From: Psychrobacter piscatorii
Lineage (GTDB): Bacteria > Pseudomonadota > Gammaproteobacteria > Pseudomonadales > Moraxellaceae
Direction: 5' to 3'
DNA length: 64,000 nt
Assembly (NCBI RefSeq): GCF_904846415.1
Contig: NZ_CAJHAR010000009.1
Coordinates: 51,795 to 115,794, forward strand
Below, piece after piece: positions 18,053 through 27,565 of the stretch (within the stretch, counting starts at the first letter, position 1; each line of letters starts with the position of its first letter). Under the pieces are notes generated by a model that was not told where the DNA came from, did no database searches, and was given only the letters and a program-made list of their open reading frames with translations. Made by a program: the position numbers and the translations under genes.

Positions 18053-19362
18053 CAGCGTGCTCCCCAACGTTCAGGATGCGCCAATGCGCGTTTGGTTAAT
18101 AAGGCTGCAAGTAGCATGGCTATCATGGTAGCAACCGCTAAACCATAGACAATGGGTAGGGAGATAGCAAGCGGCGCTTGCATTTGTAACTGGGCAATAT
18201 GCAGCTTGAGGTAATGTGTCAGCGGCAATGCATTCGACCAGTATTGCGCGCTATCACTAATCGCAATATAAGGAAAGGTCACACCGGCAAAGGCATAAGA
18301 AGGCGCTGAAATAAAACCAGTGGTTGATAAACCCATACGCAGTGAAAAGGAGTTCAAAGTAAAGATAGCACCAAGCCAGAATGACAGTATCATCAAGCAC
18401 AACAGGCCGATATATACTGCGATGATTGACCCAATGCTTATATTTTGGTTCGACGTTACAAGCCACAATACCAAAGCCGACCACAAGCTATAGGCCAATA
18501 TTGGCCAAAAATACTTACCTAATAGACCAGATAACAACACTGATATACTGACAGAATTGGGTATTTTTGATTCTGATGATGGTGCAGTGTTATTATTGCT
18601 ATCTTGTGTGGTATTCAGCGCAGCTGCTTTTTTAGAGGATTCAACCAAGGCTAAGTCAGGCGTACCTGTACTGATAAAGCGATACCAGCGACCAATATTT
18701 TTATCGCGCAGCTCGCGACCAATGGTAGTTGCCCCGACGACCATCGCTAATATATGTAGTAGTGCAGGTATGACGGTCGATGCCAAAAACTGCTGATAAT
18801 TGGTTGCAGCATTGAACAAACTAATACGCTGGATATTGATAGGCGAGTAAGCAGTCATGGCTTGCGACGGCCCTACGCCTTGCTTTATCAATCGCTTGAT
18901 CTCTACCCCTGCGGACAATGTGCTAGCGACTGCTTGGACAGCCGTTTGAATAATCCCTGAGTGTGTACCGTACTGGGCGTTTACTTGTAGGACTAAAGGG
19001 GCAGGCTTGTTAGATAAAATATTACGCGAAAAGTCCTCAGGAATGATGACAACCGCATAAATATCACGTTGCAAGATCGCAGCCTCTGCATCCGCTGGTG
19101 AATAATAAAGCTGTCTAACCGTAAGCGTAGGACTGGCTTCTAAGTAACGTACGGTAGTATTGGCAACAGCACTATTGTCTTGATCGATCACTCCAATGGG
19201 TAAGTCAGTAATCTGAGTCTGTGAAAATATCCACCAAATCAGCAGGACTGTGGCTAGTGGTATCCACACCACCATACTAAGGTCCCAATAGTTTTTGGCT
19301 AAAAAACGGCGCTCATAAGCGGCACTACGTAAAAAAGCCTCACTTAACTTAGTCAAGTGCAT
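18052..19362 (-). CDS. ABC-2 type transporter permease, first copy
   Basis: A 436-residue ABC-2 permease homologous to the next gene: N-terminal helix (WIPLATVLLIWWIFS), large periplasmic domain with IGVIDQDNSAVANTTVRYLEASPTL, and C-terminal membrane helices. The equivalent segment in the second permease reads VGIVDYDNSNLSRTLARYASASPSL, so the pair arose by duplication. A Ser/Asn-rich insert of about 40 residues (around 240-280) interrupts the region before the last helices. It starts three bases after the HlyD-type gene ends, so translation of the three genes is probably coupled. Confidence 0.88.
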   Translation of the reverse strand: MHLTKLSEAFLRSAAYERRFLAKNYWDLSMVVWIPLATVLLIWWIFSQTQITDLPIGVIDQDNSAVANTTVRYLEASPTLTVRQLYYSPADAEAAILQRDIYAVVIIPEDFSRNILSNKPAPLVLQVNAQYGTHSGIIQTAVQAVASTLSAGVEIKRLIKQGVGPSQAMTAYSPINIQRISLFNAATNYQQFLASTVIPALLHILAMVVGATTIGRELRDKNIGRWYRFISTGTPDLALVESSKKAAALNTTQDSNNNTAPSSESKIPNSVSISVLLSGLLGKYFWPILAYSLWSALVLWLVTSNQNISIGSIIAVYIGLLCLMILSFWLGAIFTLNSFSLRMGLSTTGFISAPSYAFAGVTFPYIAISDSAQYWSNALPLTHYLKLHIAQLQMQAPLAISLPIVYGLAVATMIAMLLAALLTKRALAHPERWGAR

Positions 19363-19365
19363 GGC

Positions 19366-20565
19366 CTACTCTTGGTTCTGATTGATAGGATTAATATGCA
19401 CGACCACACTCATTCCTGAGCGAATGCGAGTATCGGGCGTGGCTGGTCGTGCTTTGACCTCAAAGGTACGCACATCAAAACCATCATCATTATTGGTCGG
19501 TCGCCAAGTGGCAAAATCAGATAAGGTTGATGTCGCATAAACAGTGAACTGCTTGCTATAAGGCCTATCTGCTGATGATAATGCGGGAATCGTACCTGTA
19601 AATGTCTGACCAATAGCGAACTTGTTTAAATACGACTCAGTGACATTGAGCACTACCCATTGGTCATTGGTATCCACCAACGTGAGCAAAGGAACACCTT
19701 GACCGATGACTTCTCCAGCACTAACGATGACATTGTCCACAATACCAGCGATAGGACTCTTTAGATTGGCTTCTTCTTTTGCTGCCAGTGCTTCATCTAG
19801 CTGGGCATCGACTTGTGCGACTTGAGCGGTAGCCGCTGATTTGTCTTCACTACGAGCGCCTTCTAATGCCAAATCATATTGCAAACGTGCGGCTTCAGTT
19901 TGGTCTTGAGTGGCTAGGTATTGCGCGTAAGCCTCATCGCGTTTTTGCCGTGCCATTAATCCTTCTTCATACAGGCGATTGACACGTTGATAGGTGTTTT
20001 CTGCCAAATCAGACGCGGCTTTATTGGCTTGCCAAGCGGCTTTGGCTTGAGCGATCTCTTGCGGGCGTGCCCCGTTTTCTGCTTTGTCCAATTGGCTTTG
20101 TGCGATTTGCTTACCAGCACGTGCTTGGTTGATCTTGGCATTAATTTCAGGCGAATCCATTTCGATGAGTTGTTGACCCACCGTAACCGTATCACCTTCT
20201 GTCACCATAATGTTAGCAATGCGGCCTGCTACCTTTGCAGCGATAGAGGTTTGCTGCATCTGCATTTGACCTTGGAGGGTGATGACTTCTGGTTCATTAT
20301 GCTGATTGCTTTTATAGAGACCGTACGCAATTGCGCCAAGAACACCTAATACAAACAGTATGAGCAATATCTTTTTCATACGAGCAGATTTATCAGCTTT
20401 TGCGTTACCACGACTATAAGCGGGTACAGATTGCTCTGGAACGTCAGACCCACCAGATACATTTTCTACTGGATCGACGGAGGCTTTTGCATCTCGAGAG
20501 GTCACTGACTCGGTTGAATCAACTGATTTATTTGAGTTGTCTGATTCGTTTGGAAATTCAGTCAT
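19366..20565 (-). CDS. HlyD/EmrA-family periplasmic adaptor
   Basis: A 399-residue membrane-fusion protein. A cytoplasmic N-terminus of about 65 polar residues leads to a single helix (ILLILFVLGVLGAIAYGLY), then a lipoyl-like half motif (ISAKVAGRIANIMVTEGDTVTVGQQLIEMD-type), an alpha-helical hairpin rich in Ala/Gln, the second lipoyl half (LKSPIAGIVDNVIVSAGEVIGQGVPLLTLVD) and a beta-barrel. It should connect the inner-membrane permeases to a TolC-type channel, and a TolC-family gene lies two genes upstream on the same strand. It is the first gene of the permease operon. Confidence 0.9.
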   Translation of the reverse strand: MTEFPNESDNSNKSVDSTESVTSRDAKASVDPVENVSGGSDVPEQSVPAYSRGNAKADKSARMKKILLILFVLGVLGAIAYGLYKSNQHNEPEVITLQGQMQMQQTSIAAKVAGRIANIMVTEGDTVTVGQQLIEMDSPEINAKINQARAGKQIAQSQLDKAENGARPQEIAQAKAAWQANKAASDLAENTYQRVNRLYEEGLMARQKRDEAYAQYLATQDQTEAARLQYDLALEGARSEDKSAATAQVAQVDAQLDEALAAKEEANLKSPIAGIVDNVIVSAGEVIGQGVPLLTLVDTNDQWVVLNVTESYLNKFAIGQTFTGTIPALSSADRPYSKQFTVYATSTLSDFATWRPTNNDDGFDVRTFEVKARPATPDTRIRSGMSVVVHINPINQNQE

Positions 20566-20613
20566 GACGGTGTGATTCCTAAAGCAGCAAAGTTGAGAAC
20601 AAAAGATTTATGA

Positions 20614-21480
20614 TTAGTACACTCGAACAGCATAAGGTTTGGCATTGTCTATGGCTTCAGAATTAAAAATCGCACCAAAAGCGACGATAAATGCCGAATA
20701 ATACAGCCAAAGCATAATGACCACCGCCGCTGACAGCGCCCCAAACTCAGCACTATAGTTGTTGAAGTTTTGCACATAAATCGAAAACAGTACGGACAAT
20801 ATAATCCAAAGAATGGTCGCGAGCGTTGCTCCTGGAACCAGTTTTTTTAGTGCAACGGCATCGCGATTTGGTGCTAGGCGATAGAGACCTAAAAAGCTTA
20901 AAAAGATAATACCCGCTAATACAGGCCATCTGGCCCACAGTGCAACCGTTTCAGCCACCTGAGGAAAGGGGAAGTAATTCGCTGCTACAGGGATAATAGC
21001 AATAGAAGACACCGCTATCATCAAGACGACTACCGCACCAAAGGTCAGGCTCACTGCTCGAATCGTGCCTTGTATAAAGCTGCGCTCTTGGGTGATATGA
21101 AAAGCAAGATTGACAAGGGCAATCAAAGATTTGATGCCTTTGGAACCAGCATAAAGGGCAAGTAAGGTCGATATGATCAGACTAAATGTCAGCGTGGATT
21201 TGGTATTAGAGACCAACTCGCTTAGGCGCGAATTAAGGACTTCATATACTGTATCAGGTATAAATGGACGCAAAATGGAGATATGCTCCTGCATCTCAAC
21301 AGGTGAAAATACGAGACCATAAATCAGCACAAATACTGCCATTGCTGGAAAGATGGATAAAAAACCAAAAAATCCGACACTGGCGCAATGTGCCCAAACG
21401 TTAGTGGTATTCGCAATAGGCCACGTTTTTAATAAAGTTTGTAGCCAGTTATTTATCGATTTGGACGTTGGTTTTTTCAT
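20614..21480 (-). CDS. YihY/BrkB family inner-membrane protein
   Basis: A roughly 288-residue integral membrane protein of the YihY (virulence factor BrkB) family, once misnamed ribonuclease BN. About six hydrophobic helices are visible, with the family segments WAHCASVGFFGFLSIFPAMAVF, SKGIKSLIALVNLAF and PGATLATILWIILS. Function is unresolved. It is close to the HlyD-type gene (48 bp) and co-directional, so it may be in one transcript with the exporter, upstream of it. The frame opens with GTG five codons earlier; I chose the ATG, but neither has a clear ribosome binding site. Confidence 0.85.
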   Translation of the reverse strand: MKKPTSKSINNWLQTLLKTWPIANTTNVWAHCASVGFFGFLSIFPAMAVFVLIYGLVFSPVEMQEHISILRPFIPDTVYEVLNSRLSELVSNTKSTLTFSLIISTLLALYAGSKGIKSLIALVNLAFHITQERSFIQGTIRAVSLTFGAVVVLMIAVSSIAIIPVAANYFPFPQVAETVALWARWPVLAGIIFLSFLGLYRLAPNRDAVALKKLVPGATLATILWIILSVLFSIYVQNFNNYSAEFGALSAAVVIMLWLYYSAFIVAFGAIFNSEAIDNAKPYAVRVY

Positions 21481-21645
21481 AAAACAGTGATTCACTATAG
21501 TAATAGTATGGTTTATTGAGCGTTATTTTTTGGTAGCGTCATGCGGATTTGGTATATATCTTCGCTCATTAGCTTGGTAACACTTAAAATTGAAACAATG
21601 ACATGGCACTTATTCGTATACTTCATGAGCTTTCATATACGATCA

Positions 21646-23322
21646 TTATTCAGTGTACAACGTCGGCAGTTGGATATCAGCGGCATTAAGATAAGCGTTA
21701 AAAGCAAGCGGCGTACCGCAGCTCTGCATGAGTGCGGCCAATGACTGTACATAACTGTTGGCAGCTTGCGCTTGCTCAGTACGTGCTTTAAGCGATTGCG
21801 TTTGTGCTTGTACCACATCGACTGTGGTATTCACGCCTTCTTGTAGTCCTAAGCGGCGCAATCTTAAAACTTCTGCAGCCAAATCAACGTTACTTTGTAG
21901 CGCTTGATAGCGTGATTGAGCATTGTTAACATCGTGCCAGTTTTTTTCTACCAGCAGTAGCAGGTTGTCGCTGACTTCAATCTCAGAAAGATCTGCCTGA
22001 CGTATTTGAGCATTGCTTGATGCCAATGATGCGGTTTTATCAAGTCCGCCCCACAGTTTCCAACTGGCAGAGATACCAGCGACCCAGCTTGGGTCTTTTT
22101 CGAGCTGACCATAACCATATAGCAAGACTGTCGGCTTATAGCCAGTATCTGATAATGCATGCAACTGCTGAGCCTGCGCGCGTTTGGCGACGACCTTTTG
22201 TAATCCTGGATGATTATTCAATGCCAAATCCTGAAAATAGCTAACGTCTGGTAGAGGACGGCTAGAGACAAATAATGGCGTCGTCGGTTTAATACGATAA
22301 TCAGTACGTAATAATCGCTGTAACGCAATCATAGCTAAGCGCGCGTCATTATTGGCATTGACGGACTCGCTTTTGGCATCAGCAAGCGCAGACTGTGCTT
22401 CTAGTCTATCGACGCGCGAAATAAAGCCTTCTTCAAACAAGCGTTCTGCCATATGATCGGTTTGCTGCAAGGTATCGTAAGCATCCTCACGTAAGTAAGC
22501 AGCGATAATCGCCAATTGAGCCTTAAAATACCGTTCAATTAACGTATTATAGAGCTCGTTTTTATCAAGAATGCTATCGGCGACTGCTTCTTGGGTGCGT
22601 GCATCCGAGGCGCCAGTCAATGCATCCGTACGCCCAGCGGTATAAATAGGCCAGACCACACCAAGACCTGCGCCCGTTGTGGACCCTGAGCGCTTGACAT
22701 TATAAGAGTCTGGAATTCGCTCACCGACCAACTCCCCAAAGTTTGGTAAATCTGGCAGGTCTGCAATCGGAGGAACCGCGTTATCGACAGTATTATTTAC
22801 TTCATTGACGATACCGTTTCTGAGAGACGATAGATCTATATCCTCATCCAGATGGTAAGCGCTGGCAGAGACGCGCGCAAATACGAGAGGATTATCGATA
22901 GTTCTGAGGGCGTCAGTTTGGTATTCGCTGGCAGCAATGGCTGCTTGATTGGCCGCCATTTTGGGCGAGACTTGGACCAAAAGTTTTTGCGCTTGCTCTA
23001 AGCTTAAAAAGCTAGAGACTTCTAGTGGATAGCTATTATCCACGGCTTTGTGTGTGACTGGATCGATAAGGGTGTTTAATGCGCTTTGCTCAGCATGAGT
23101 CTCTGCTAATGTATGACTAGGTGCCATTGCTATCTGAGCTGTCTGAGCTGTCTGATTATTAATCTGATTATCGGCATCTACAATTTTTGTCACAGTCACT
23201 GGTGTCATGTCATCTGGTGATTCTATATTATCTGAGCCCGTGCTCGCATAAGTCACTACAGGGCCGCTCATGAGTGCAACTGTCATCATAGCAGTCGGTA
23301 GCGCTGATAAAGTGAATTTCAT
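21646..23322 (-). CDS. TolC family outer-membrane efflux protein
   Basis: A 558-residue outer-membrane channel of the TolC/OEP family. A signal peptide (ALPTAMMTVALMSGPVVTYA) is followed by about 70 low-complexity residues, then two OEP repeats of long helices with coiled-coil character (SLEQAQKLLVQVSPKMAANQAAIAASEY; GFISRVDRLEAQSALADAKSESVNANNDARLA; EGVNTTVDVVQAQTQSLKARTEQAQAANSYVQSLAALMQSCG). Longer than most members because of the N-terminal extension. With the YihY protein, HlyD-type adaptor and two ABC-2 permeases downstream on the same strand it forms a complete envelope-spanning conduit, apart from an energising ATPase. Confidence 0.9.
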   Translation of the reverse strand: MKFTLSALPTAMMTVALMSGPVVTYASTGSDNIESPDDMTPVTVTKIVDADNQINNQTAQTAQIAMAPSHTLAETHAEQSALNTLIDPVTHKAVDNSYPLEVSSFLSLEQAQKLLVQVSPKMAANQAAIAASEYQTDALRTIDNPLVFARVSASAYHLDEDIDLSSLRNGIVNEVNNTVDNAVPPIADLPDLPNFGELVGERIPDSYNVKRSGSTTGAGLGVVWPIYTAGRTDALTGASDARTQEAVADSILDKNELYNTLIERYFKAQLAIIAAYLREDAYDTLQQTDHMAERLFEEGFISRVDRLEAQSALADAKSESVNANNDARLAMIALQRLLRTDYRIKPTTPLFVSSRPLPDVSYFQDLALNNHPGLQKVVAKRAQAQQLHALSDTGYKPTVLLYGYGQLEKDPSWVAGISASWKLWGGLDKTASLASSNAQIRQADLSEIEVSDNLLLLVEKNWHDVNNAQSRYQALQSNVDLAAEVLRLRRLGLQEGVNTTVDVVQAQTQSLKARTEQAQAANSYVQSLAALMQSCGTPLAFNAYLNAADIQLPTLYTE

Positions 23323-23819
23323 AAGTCACATAAGCCATTAATTAGAATGTAAGGTATTATAAAATAACGGACAGCATCAATAGATTTGATCGCTTAGAAT
23401 ATAAAGCGGTCATACTATTATAAACGATTTGCTAGTAAGCGAATAAATGATGCTGAAATAAAGTATTTGTACTGAAATATCAAAATGTGTGCTAATACGA
23501 AAGCACTAAAACGTATCATTCAAAATAAGGCGTACACTGTAGAGCCACAATGGTGACGGGTCAATGCTCAGTATTCTGCTATTCTCTATTGTGTCATCCC
23601 TGGCGGTATGATAGAGGTTTGAGCTGTTTTTTAAATATTCGTTTATAAGTAATATCATAGCTTAGCGTTAACCAATTTAAATCAACGTACTTTTATTTTT
23701 ACCATTAAATAATTTGGCCAATCACTTATAAAATATACAGTGATAGATTAACAGCAAACAATGAATAGCCACTGGTTTTCATCAAATAGAACCAACAATA
23801 TCAGTAGAGGGTATGCGTA
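23323..23819. other. Divergent intergenic region, TolC-family gene and glpK
   Basis: About 500 bp, AT-rich, without a defensible reading frame. It must hold the promoters of both divergent genes; several TATAAA-like boxes occur near 23730-23745, but I see no operator or RNA gene. Confidence 0.4.
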
Positions 23820-25466
23820 ATGGCAGGATATATTTTGGCGTTAGATCAAGGGACAACATCGAGCCGCGCGATATTATACGATGATCATGCGCGCCCTATT
23901 AAAATGGCACAACAGCCAACGACGCTACAAACGCCAAAAGCTGGATTTGTTGAGCAAGACGCACAGCAAATCTGGCAAACTCAGATCAGCTGTGCGCATG
24001 ATGTTATCAATCAGGCAGGATTGCTTGCGACTGATGTCACCAGTATCGCGATTACCAATCAACGCGAGTCTATTGTTATGTGGGACAAACAAACAGGGAA
24101 GCCGCTGGCTCCCGCTATTATTTGGCAAGACAGACGCACGGCAAACTATTGCAAAACACTCGCTGCTGAAAGCGCTGATAACAGCATGAGTAAAAGTGGC
24201 AATCAAAATACTAATCAAGGCACCAATCACAATGATCTCAACAATGACCTTCAATATGATATGGCAGCGGAAGTACAACGCATCACAGGTTTACGCTTAG
24301 ATCCGTACTTCAGCGCCAGTAAAATTGCTTGGCTGCTCGAAAATAATCCCAAACTCAGCGTACGTGCTAGTAAAGGAGAGGTTGCCGTTGGCACCATTGA
24401 TAGCTGGCTGATTTATAAGTTAACCGGCGGCGAGCATGTCATCGACGTGACCAATGCTTCTCGTACTTTGCTATTTGATATTCATAAATTGGCATGGTCA
24501 GAGACGCTTTGCGATCGGTTTGCCATTCCTATGACTATATTGCCTAAGGTACTACCATCTGACGGTGATTTTGGCAAAACCAAAAAAGGCCTATTTGCAA
24601 AGCAAATACCCATTCAAGCGGTGCTCGGCGATCAACAAGCCGCGCTTTTTGGGCAAGGCTGTCTCGATGCTGGCATGGCCAAAAATACTTATGGCACAGG
24701 TTGCTTTATGCTGATGAATATTGGTCAGCAGCCAAAACTGAGCGAGCACAAGCTGTTAACCACCATTGCATGGCAGCGAAAAATATCGCCAACTCGTCCA
24801 GACAATTTATCATTTGATCAAATCGTACAGTCAGGTAAGCGAATGCTACAGCCACCCAAAAAAGAAGTTACCTATGCTTTGGAGGGTAGTGTTTTTATGG
24901 CAGGAGCTATCATCCAATGGTTACGTGACAATTTGGGTATGATTCAACAAAGTAGCGATGTCGAAGATTTAGCTCGCCAAGTAGACAGTAGCGAAGATGT
25001 GGTGCTGTTACCTGCTTTTACTGGATTGGGTGCGCCTTATTGGCGTTCTGATATCAGTGCCAGCATCATTGGTATGAGCCGCGGTACTACCAAAGCCCAT
25101 ATTGCCCGTGCTGCGTTGGAAGCAGTTGCCTACCAGACTTATGATGTGCTCATCGCCATGCAAAAAGACAGCCCTCATCCCTTGACTGAGCTTAGAGTAG
25201 ATGGCGGGGCGGCAAATAATGATTTGCTGATGCAGTTTCAGGCAGATTTGCTAGATGTTCCGGTGCTACGCCCAAGAGACACAGAGATTACGGCAAAGGG
25301 TGCAGCACTACTTGCTGGTTTAAAAACTGGGCTTTACGATGAGTCAACCATGAAAGCCTCATGGCAAGTGGATCGTGTTTTTGAGCCAAGCATGTCGATT
25401 GATGCTCGTGAGCAACATCTTGATAAATGGCAACGTGCCATCGCAAGGTCATTAATGCAGATATAG
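23820..25466 (+). CDS. glpK: Glycerol kinase with two insertions
   Basis: Glycerol kinase, 548 residues, converting glycerol and ATP to sn-glycerol 3-phosphate. The FGGY-kinase signature runs through the protein: ALDQGTTSSRAILYD at the N-terminus, AITNQRES, IIWQDRRT, GDQQAALFGQGC, KNTYGTGCF and GLGAPYWRSD, with LRVDGGAANNDLLMQFQADLL near the end. The usual length is about 500; the excess comes from an Asn/Gln-rich stretch at about residues 117-148 and a second segment at about 321-344, just before the YALEGSVFMAGA motif. No glpF or glpD is adjacent. An AGAGGG ribosome binding site precedes the ATG. Confidence 0.94.
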   Translation: MAGYILALDQGTTSSRAILYDDHARPIKMAQQPTTLQTPKAGFVEQDAQQIWQTQISCAHDVINQAGLLATDVTSIAITNQRESIVMWDKQTGKPLAPAIIWQDRRTANYCKTLAAESADNSMSKSGNQNTNQGTNHNDLNNDLQYDMAAEVQRITGLRLDPYFSASKIAWLLENNPKLSVRASKGEVAVGTIDSWLIYKLTGGEHVIDVTNASRTLLFDIHKLAWSETLCDRFAIPMTILPKVLPSDGDFGKTKKGLFAKQIPIQAVLGDQQAALFGQGCLDAGMAKNTYGTGCFMLMNIGQQPKLSEHKLLTTIAWQRKISPTRPDNLSFDQIVQSGKRMLQPPKKEVTYALEGSVFMAGAIIQWLRDNLGMIQQSSDVEDLARQVDSSEDVVLLPAFTGLGAPYWRSDISASIIGMSRGTTKAHIARAALEAVAYQTYDVLIAMQKDSPHPLTELRVDGGAANNDLLMQFQADLLDVPVLRPRDTEITAKGAALLAGLKTGLYDESTMKASWQVDRVFEPSMSIDAREQHLDKWQRAIARSLMQI

Positions 25467-25714
25467 GGTTGATTTCTATAGTAAATATATCAATGCTAAG
25501 CCCATACAATTACCCAAAGTATGAGCGCACTGTACATAGACGTCATAAAGATACAGGCTGTAACGCAATACAATCGCAACACGGACACAGTTTACATAAT
25601 CAGGCTATCTGTCTCTACCTATAAGTTTCTATACTTCAGTTGGATTTAGCAAAATCGCTAATCTTTTAGCAAATAAATAATTCAACAAATAATAAATAAT
25701 TTAGGGACAATACT

Positions 25715-26227
25715 ATGAGCAACCATGACGCTATCGATCGCAGTGAAGTAAAAAACATGTCTAAAGAGACAAAAGAAGATTTGAATGCAGACATCATCAC
25801 GGGTGAGCCAGGCTCACATCCAGTAGGTACAGGTATTGGCGGTGTAGGCGGTGCAGCAGCAGGTGCAGCCATCGGTACAATGGCAGGTCCATTAGGCACA
25901 CTAATTGGTGGCGCTATTGGTGCTATCGTTGGTGGCGGCGCAGGTCATGCAGCAGCCGAAGCCATTGATCCAACACACGAAGAAGCTTACTGGCGTGCAG
26001 AGTATGCAAACGCTGACTATCATAGAGAAGATTATGACTTTGATCGCGATATGCACCCAGCGTATGCGGTAGGCTATGCAAACCGCGCTCGCTATCCAGT
26101 AGATGCACGTTTTGAAGATCATGAAGCCGACTTAGAGCGTTCATGGCATGAAGTGAAAGGCGACTCTCGTTTGGCGTGGGATGAAGCGCGTCTAGCATCA
26201 CGTGACGCATGGCATCGTGTATCGTAG
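25715..26227 (+). CDS. Glycine-zipper protein of unknown function
   Basis: A 170-residue protein. The N-terminal 45 residues are polar. Residues 47-80 form a long Gly/Ala-rich amphipathic segment (GTGIGGVGGAAAGAAIG, then GPLGTLIGGAIGAIVGGGAG) typical of glycine-zipper domains that insert into or sit on membranes. The C-terminal half is rich in Tyr, Arg, Asp and Trp (EEAYWRAEYAN, HPAYAVGYANRARYP, WDEARLASRDAWHRV). It has no signal peptide. Such proteins often turn up as stress-induced small proteins in Moraxellaceae, but the function is unknown. It is a single gene with its own terminator 200 bp downstream. Confidence 0.7.
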   Translation: MSNHDAIDRSEVKNMSKETKEDLNADIITGEPGSHPVGTGIGGVGGAAAGAAIGTMAGPLGTLIGGAIGAIVGGGAGHAAAEAIDPTHEEAYWRAEYANADYHREDYDFDRDMHPAYAVGYANRARYPVDARFEDHEADLERSWHEVKGDSRLAWDEARLASRDAWHRVS

Positions 26228-26433
26228 TACGTATTTTACAAAAAAGTTAAATGTTAAAAATATTTAAGAATATGACTACTGTTTACTCAATGACTTTAAT
26301 AGATAGCCAGTTTGATAGGCGATCGGTCTTTTAAAAAAGCTGACAAGAGATTACTATTTCGTTGCTGAAAATAGATTGATTGTACGATTGGTTCTATTAA
26401 TGACTTTGACCAGCAGTATTTATGTTATTTTAA

Positions 26434-26466
26434 AACTTCCAAAGTTAACCTTTGGAAGTTTTTTTT
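26434..26466 (+). terminator. Rho-independent terminator
   Basis: AACTTCCAAAG / CTTTGGAAGTT, a perfect 11-bp stem with 5-nt loop, followed by a T-run. It lies 207 bp after the glycine-zipper gene. Confidence 0.85.
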
Positions 26467-26500
26467 GGCATAAAATTTGCTATGAATCTATATGTATGAA

Positions 26501-26520
26501 TATAATATAATATAATATAA
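26501..26520. repeat. Pentanucleotide tandem repeat (TATAA)4
   Basis: Four perfect copies of TATAA in a row, 26 bp upstream of the start codon at 26546. The array contains three overlapping TATAAT boxes, so copy-number change by slippage could shift promoter or leader geometry. Confidence 0.8.
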
Positions 26521-26545
26521 GAAAAACAAGAATGACAGGGGACTT

Positions 26546-27565
26546 ATGACTAATAATGACGGTAGTAAACAGTTTTATATTGCCACAGCTAATTTATTGA
26601 ACTTTGCTAACCCTAATCGCATTTATTATGAGAATGCCCCAGCTTATGATAATAAAGCCTATGAGCATAAGCTAAGTGGTCTGACAGACCTACTGGCTAA
26701 AGCACACGCTGATATCATTGCCGTACAAGAAGTATGGGATAGCAATGCACTAGAAGCACTAGCTGTCTCACTAGGATTTGAACCAGAACAGGTGGTCATT
26801 CCGCTTGCAAGCAATGACACTGCAAGTCCATATACTCAAGGTAGAGGCGCACAGGATACGCCAGCCGTTGGTATTATTAGTCGATTTGAGCAGTTAGAGA
26901 CGACCTTATTAGAAGAGATTGCACTAAAAGCTGTGATTGATATCCCTGATATCGGGCCTCATCAGCATTTTAATCGTCCACCTTTGATATTGCGTGTTGA
27001 CGCATATGGTCAACCAATAACGATCATCACGGCGCATCTGAAAAGTAAACGTGCGTTTTTCTTACGTGACGAAAATGGTCACCTATTAGAAGATATGGAT
27101 GATCCAAATATCCGTATTCGTGCCAAGCTTCGTAGTTTGTGCATGCGTGCTGCAGAGGCGGCATCTATTCGTATGTCTATTATGGAACGTTTGCATCACA
27201 CGCGTGAGCCATTGATACTGCTTGGCGACATGAATGATGTGACTGGTAGCGTAACGACTCAGCTCATGACTGAGACTGGCGAGGTTAATTATGATAAAAG
27301 TATGCGTGATGTCGCACTTTTTGACGCCGCTCGTATTCAAGCTCGCTATGGTTGGATGAAAGATGTGGCTTATACCCATATTCACCAAGGTATGCCAGAA
27401 GTGATCGATCAGTTGTTTGTCTCAGAAGAGTTCTTACCTGATAGCAAGTTTTCGCTCGGTCAGGTCGAAAGAGTTGATTATTTCAACGACCATCTTAAGT
27501 GGGATTATTCAGATAGGGTGACTGATCATGGTATTATAAGAGCGAAAATTAAACTGAATGATTAA
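26546..27565 (+). CDS. Endonuclease/exonuclease/phosphatase family protein
   Basis: A 339-residue EEP-superfamily protein (DNase I-like fold). Conserved motifs appear in order: IATANLLNF (Asn), DIIAVQEVWD (metal-binding Glu), ITAHLKSKR (His), LLGDMNDVTGS (catalytic Asp-x-Asn) and VTDHGIIRAKI (Asp-His pair). No signal peptide is seen, so a cytosolic nuclease or phosphodiesterase is expected; the exact substrate cannot be told. The AGGGGA ribosome binding site is good. The upstream TATAA repeat is discussed separately. It is probably a single gene, as the TetR gene follows after 237 bp. Confidence 0.87.
   Translation: MTNNDGSKQFYIATANLLNFANPNRIYYENAPAYDNKAYEHKLSGLTDLLAKAHADIIAVQEVWDSNALEALAVSLGFEPEQVVIPLASNDTASPYTQGRGAQDTPAVGIISRFEQLETTLLEEIALKAVIDIPDIGPHQHFNRPPLILRVDAYGQPITIITAHLKSKRAFFLRDENGHLLEDMDDPNIRIRAKLRSLCMRAAEAASIRMSIMERLHHTREPLILLGDMNDVTGSVTTQLMTETGEVNYDKSMRDVALFDAARIQARYGWMKDVAYTHIHQGMPEVIDQLFVSEEFLPDSKFSLGQVERVDYFNDHLKWDYSDRVTDHGIIRAKIKLND

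Larger units (their letters stand above)
26228..26545. other. Intergenic region with terminator and pentanucleotide repeat
   Basis: 318 bp between the glycine-zipper and EEP-family genes. It contains a strong terminator near 26434-26466, a TTGGCA -35-like box at 26465-26470 immediately after it, and a TATAA tandem repeat just before the next gene. Confidence 0.5.

Noticed and set aside
16862..20565. A fused or hidden ATP-binding domain in the exporter operon
   Set aside because: I looked for Walker A and LSGGQ-like motifs in all three proteins and the YihY and TolC-family neighbours and found none.
25467..25714. Small genes or a tRNA between glpK and the glycine-zipper gene
   Set aside because: The short frames have no ribosome binding sites or recognisable content, and no cloverleaf can be drawn.
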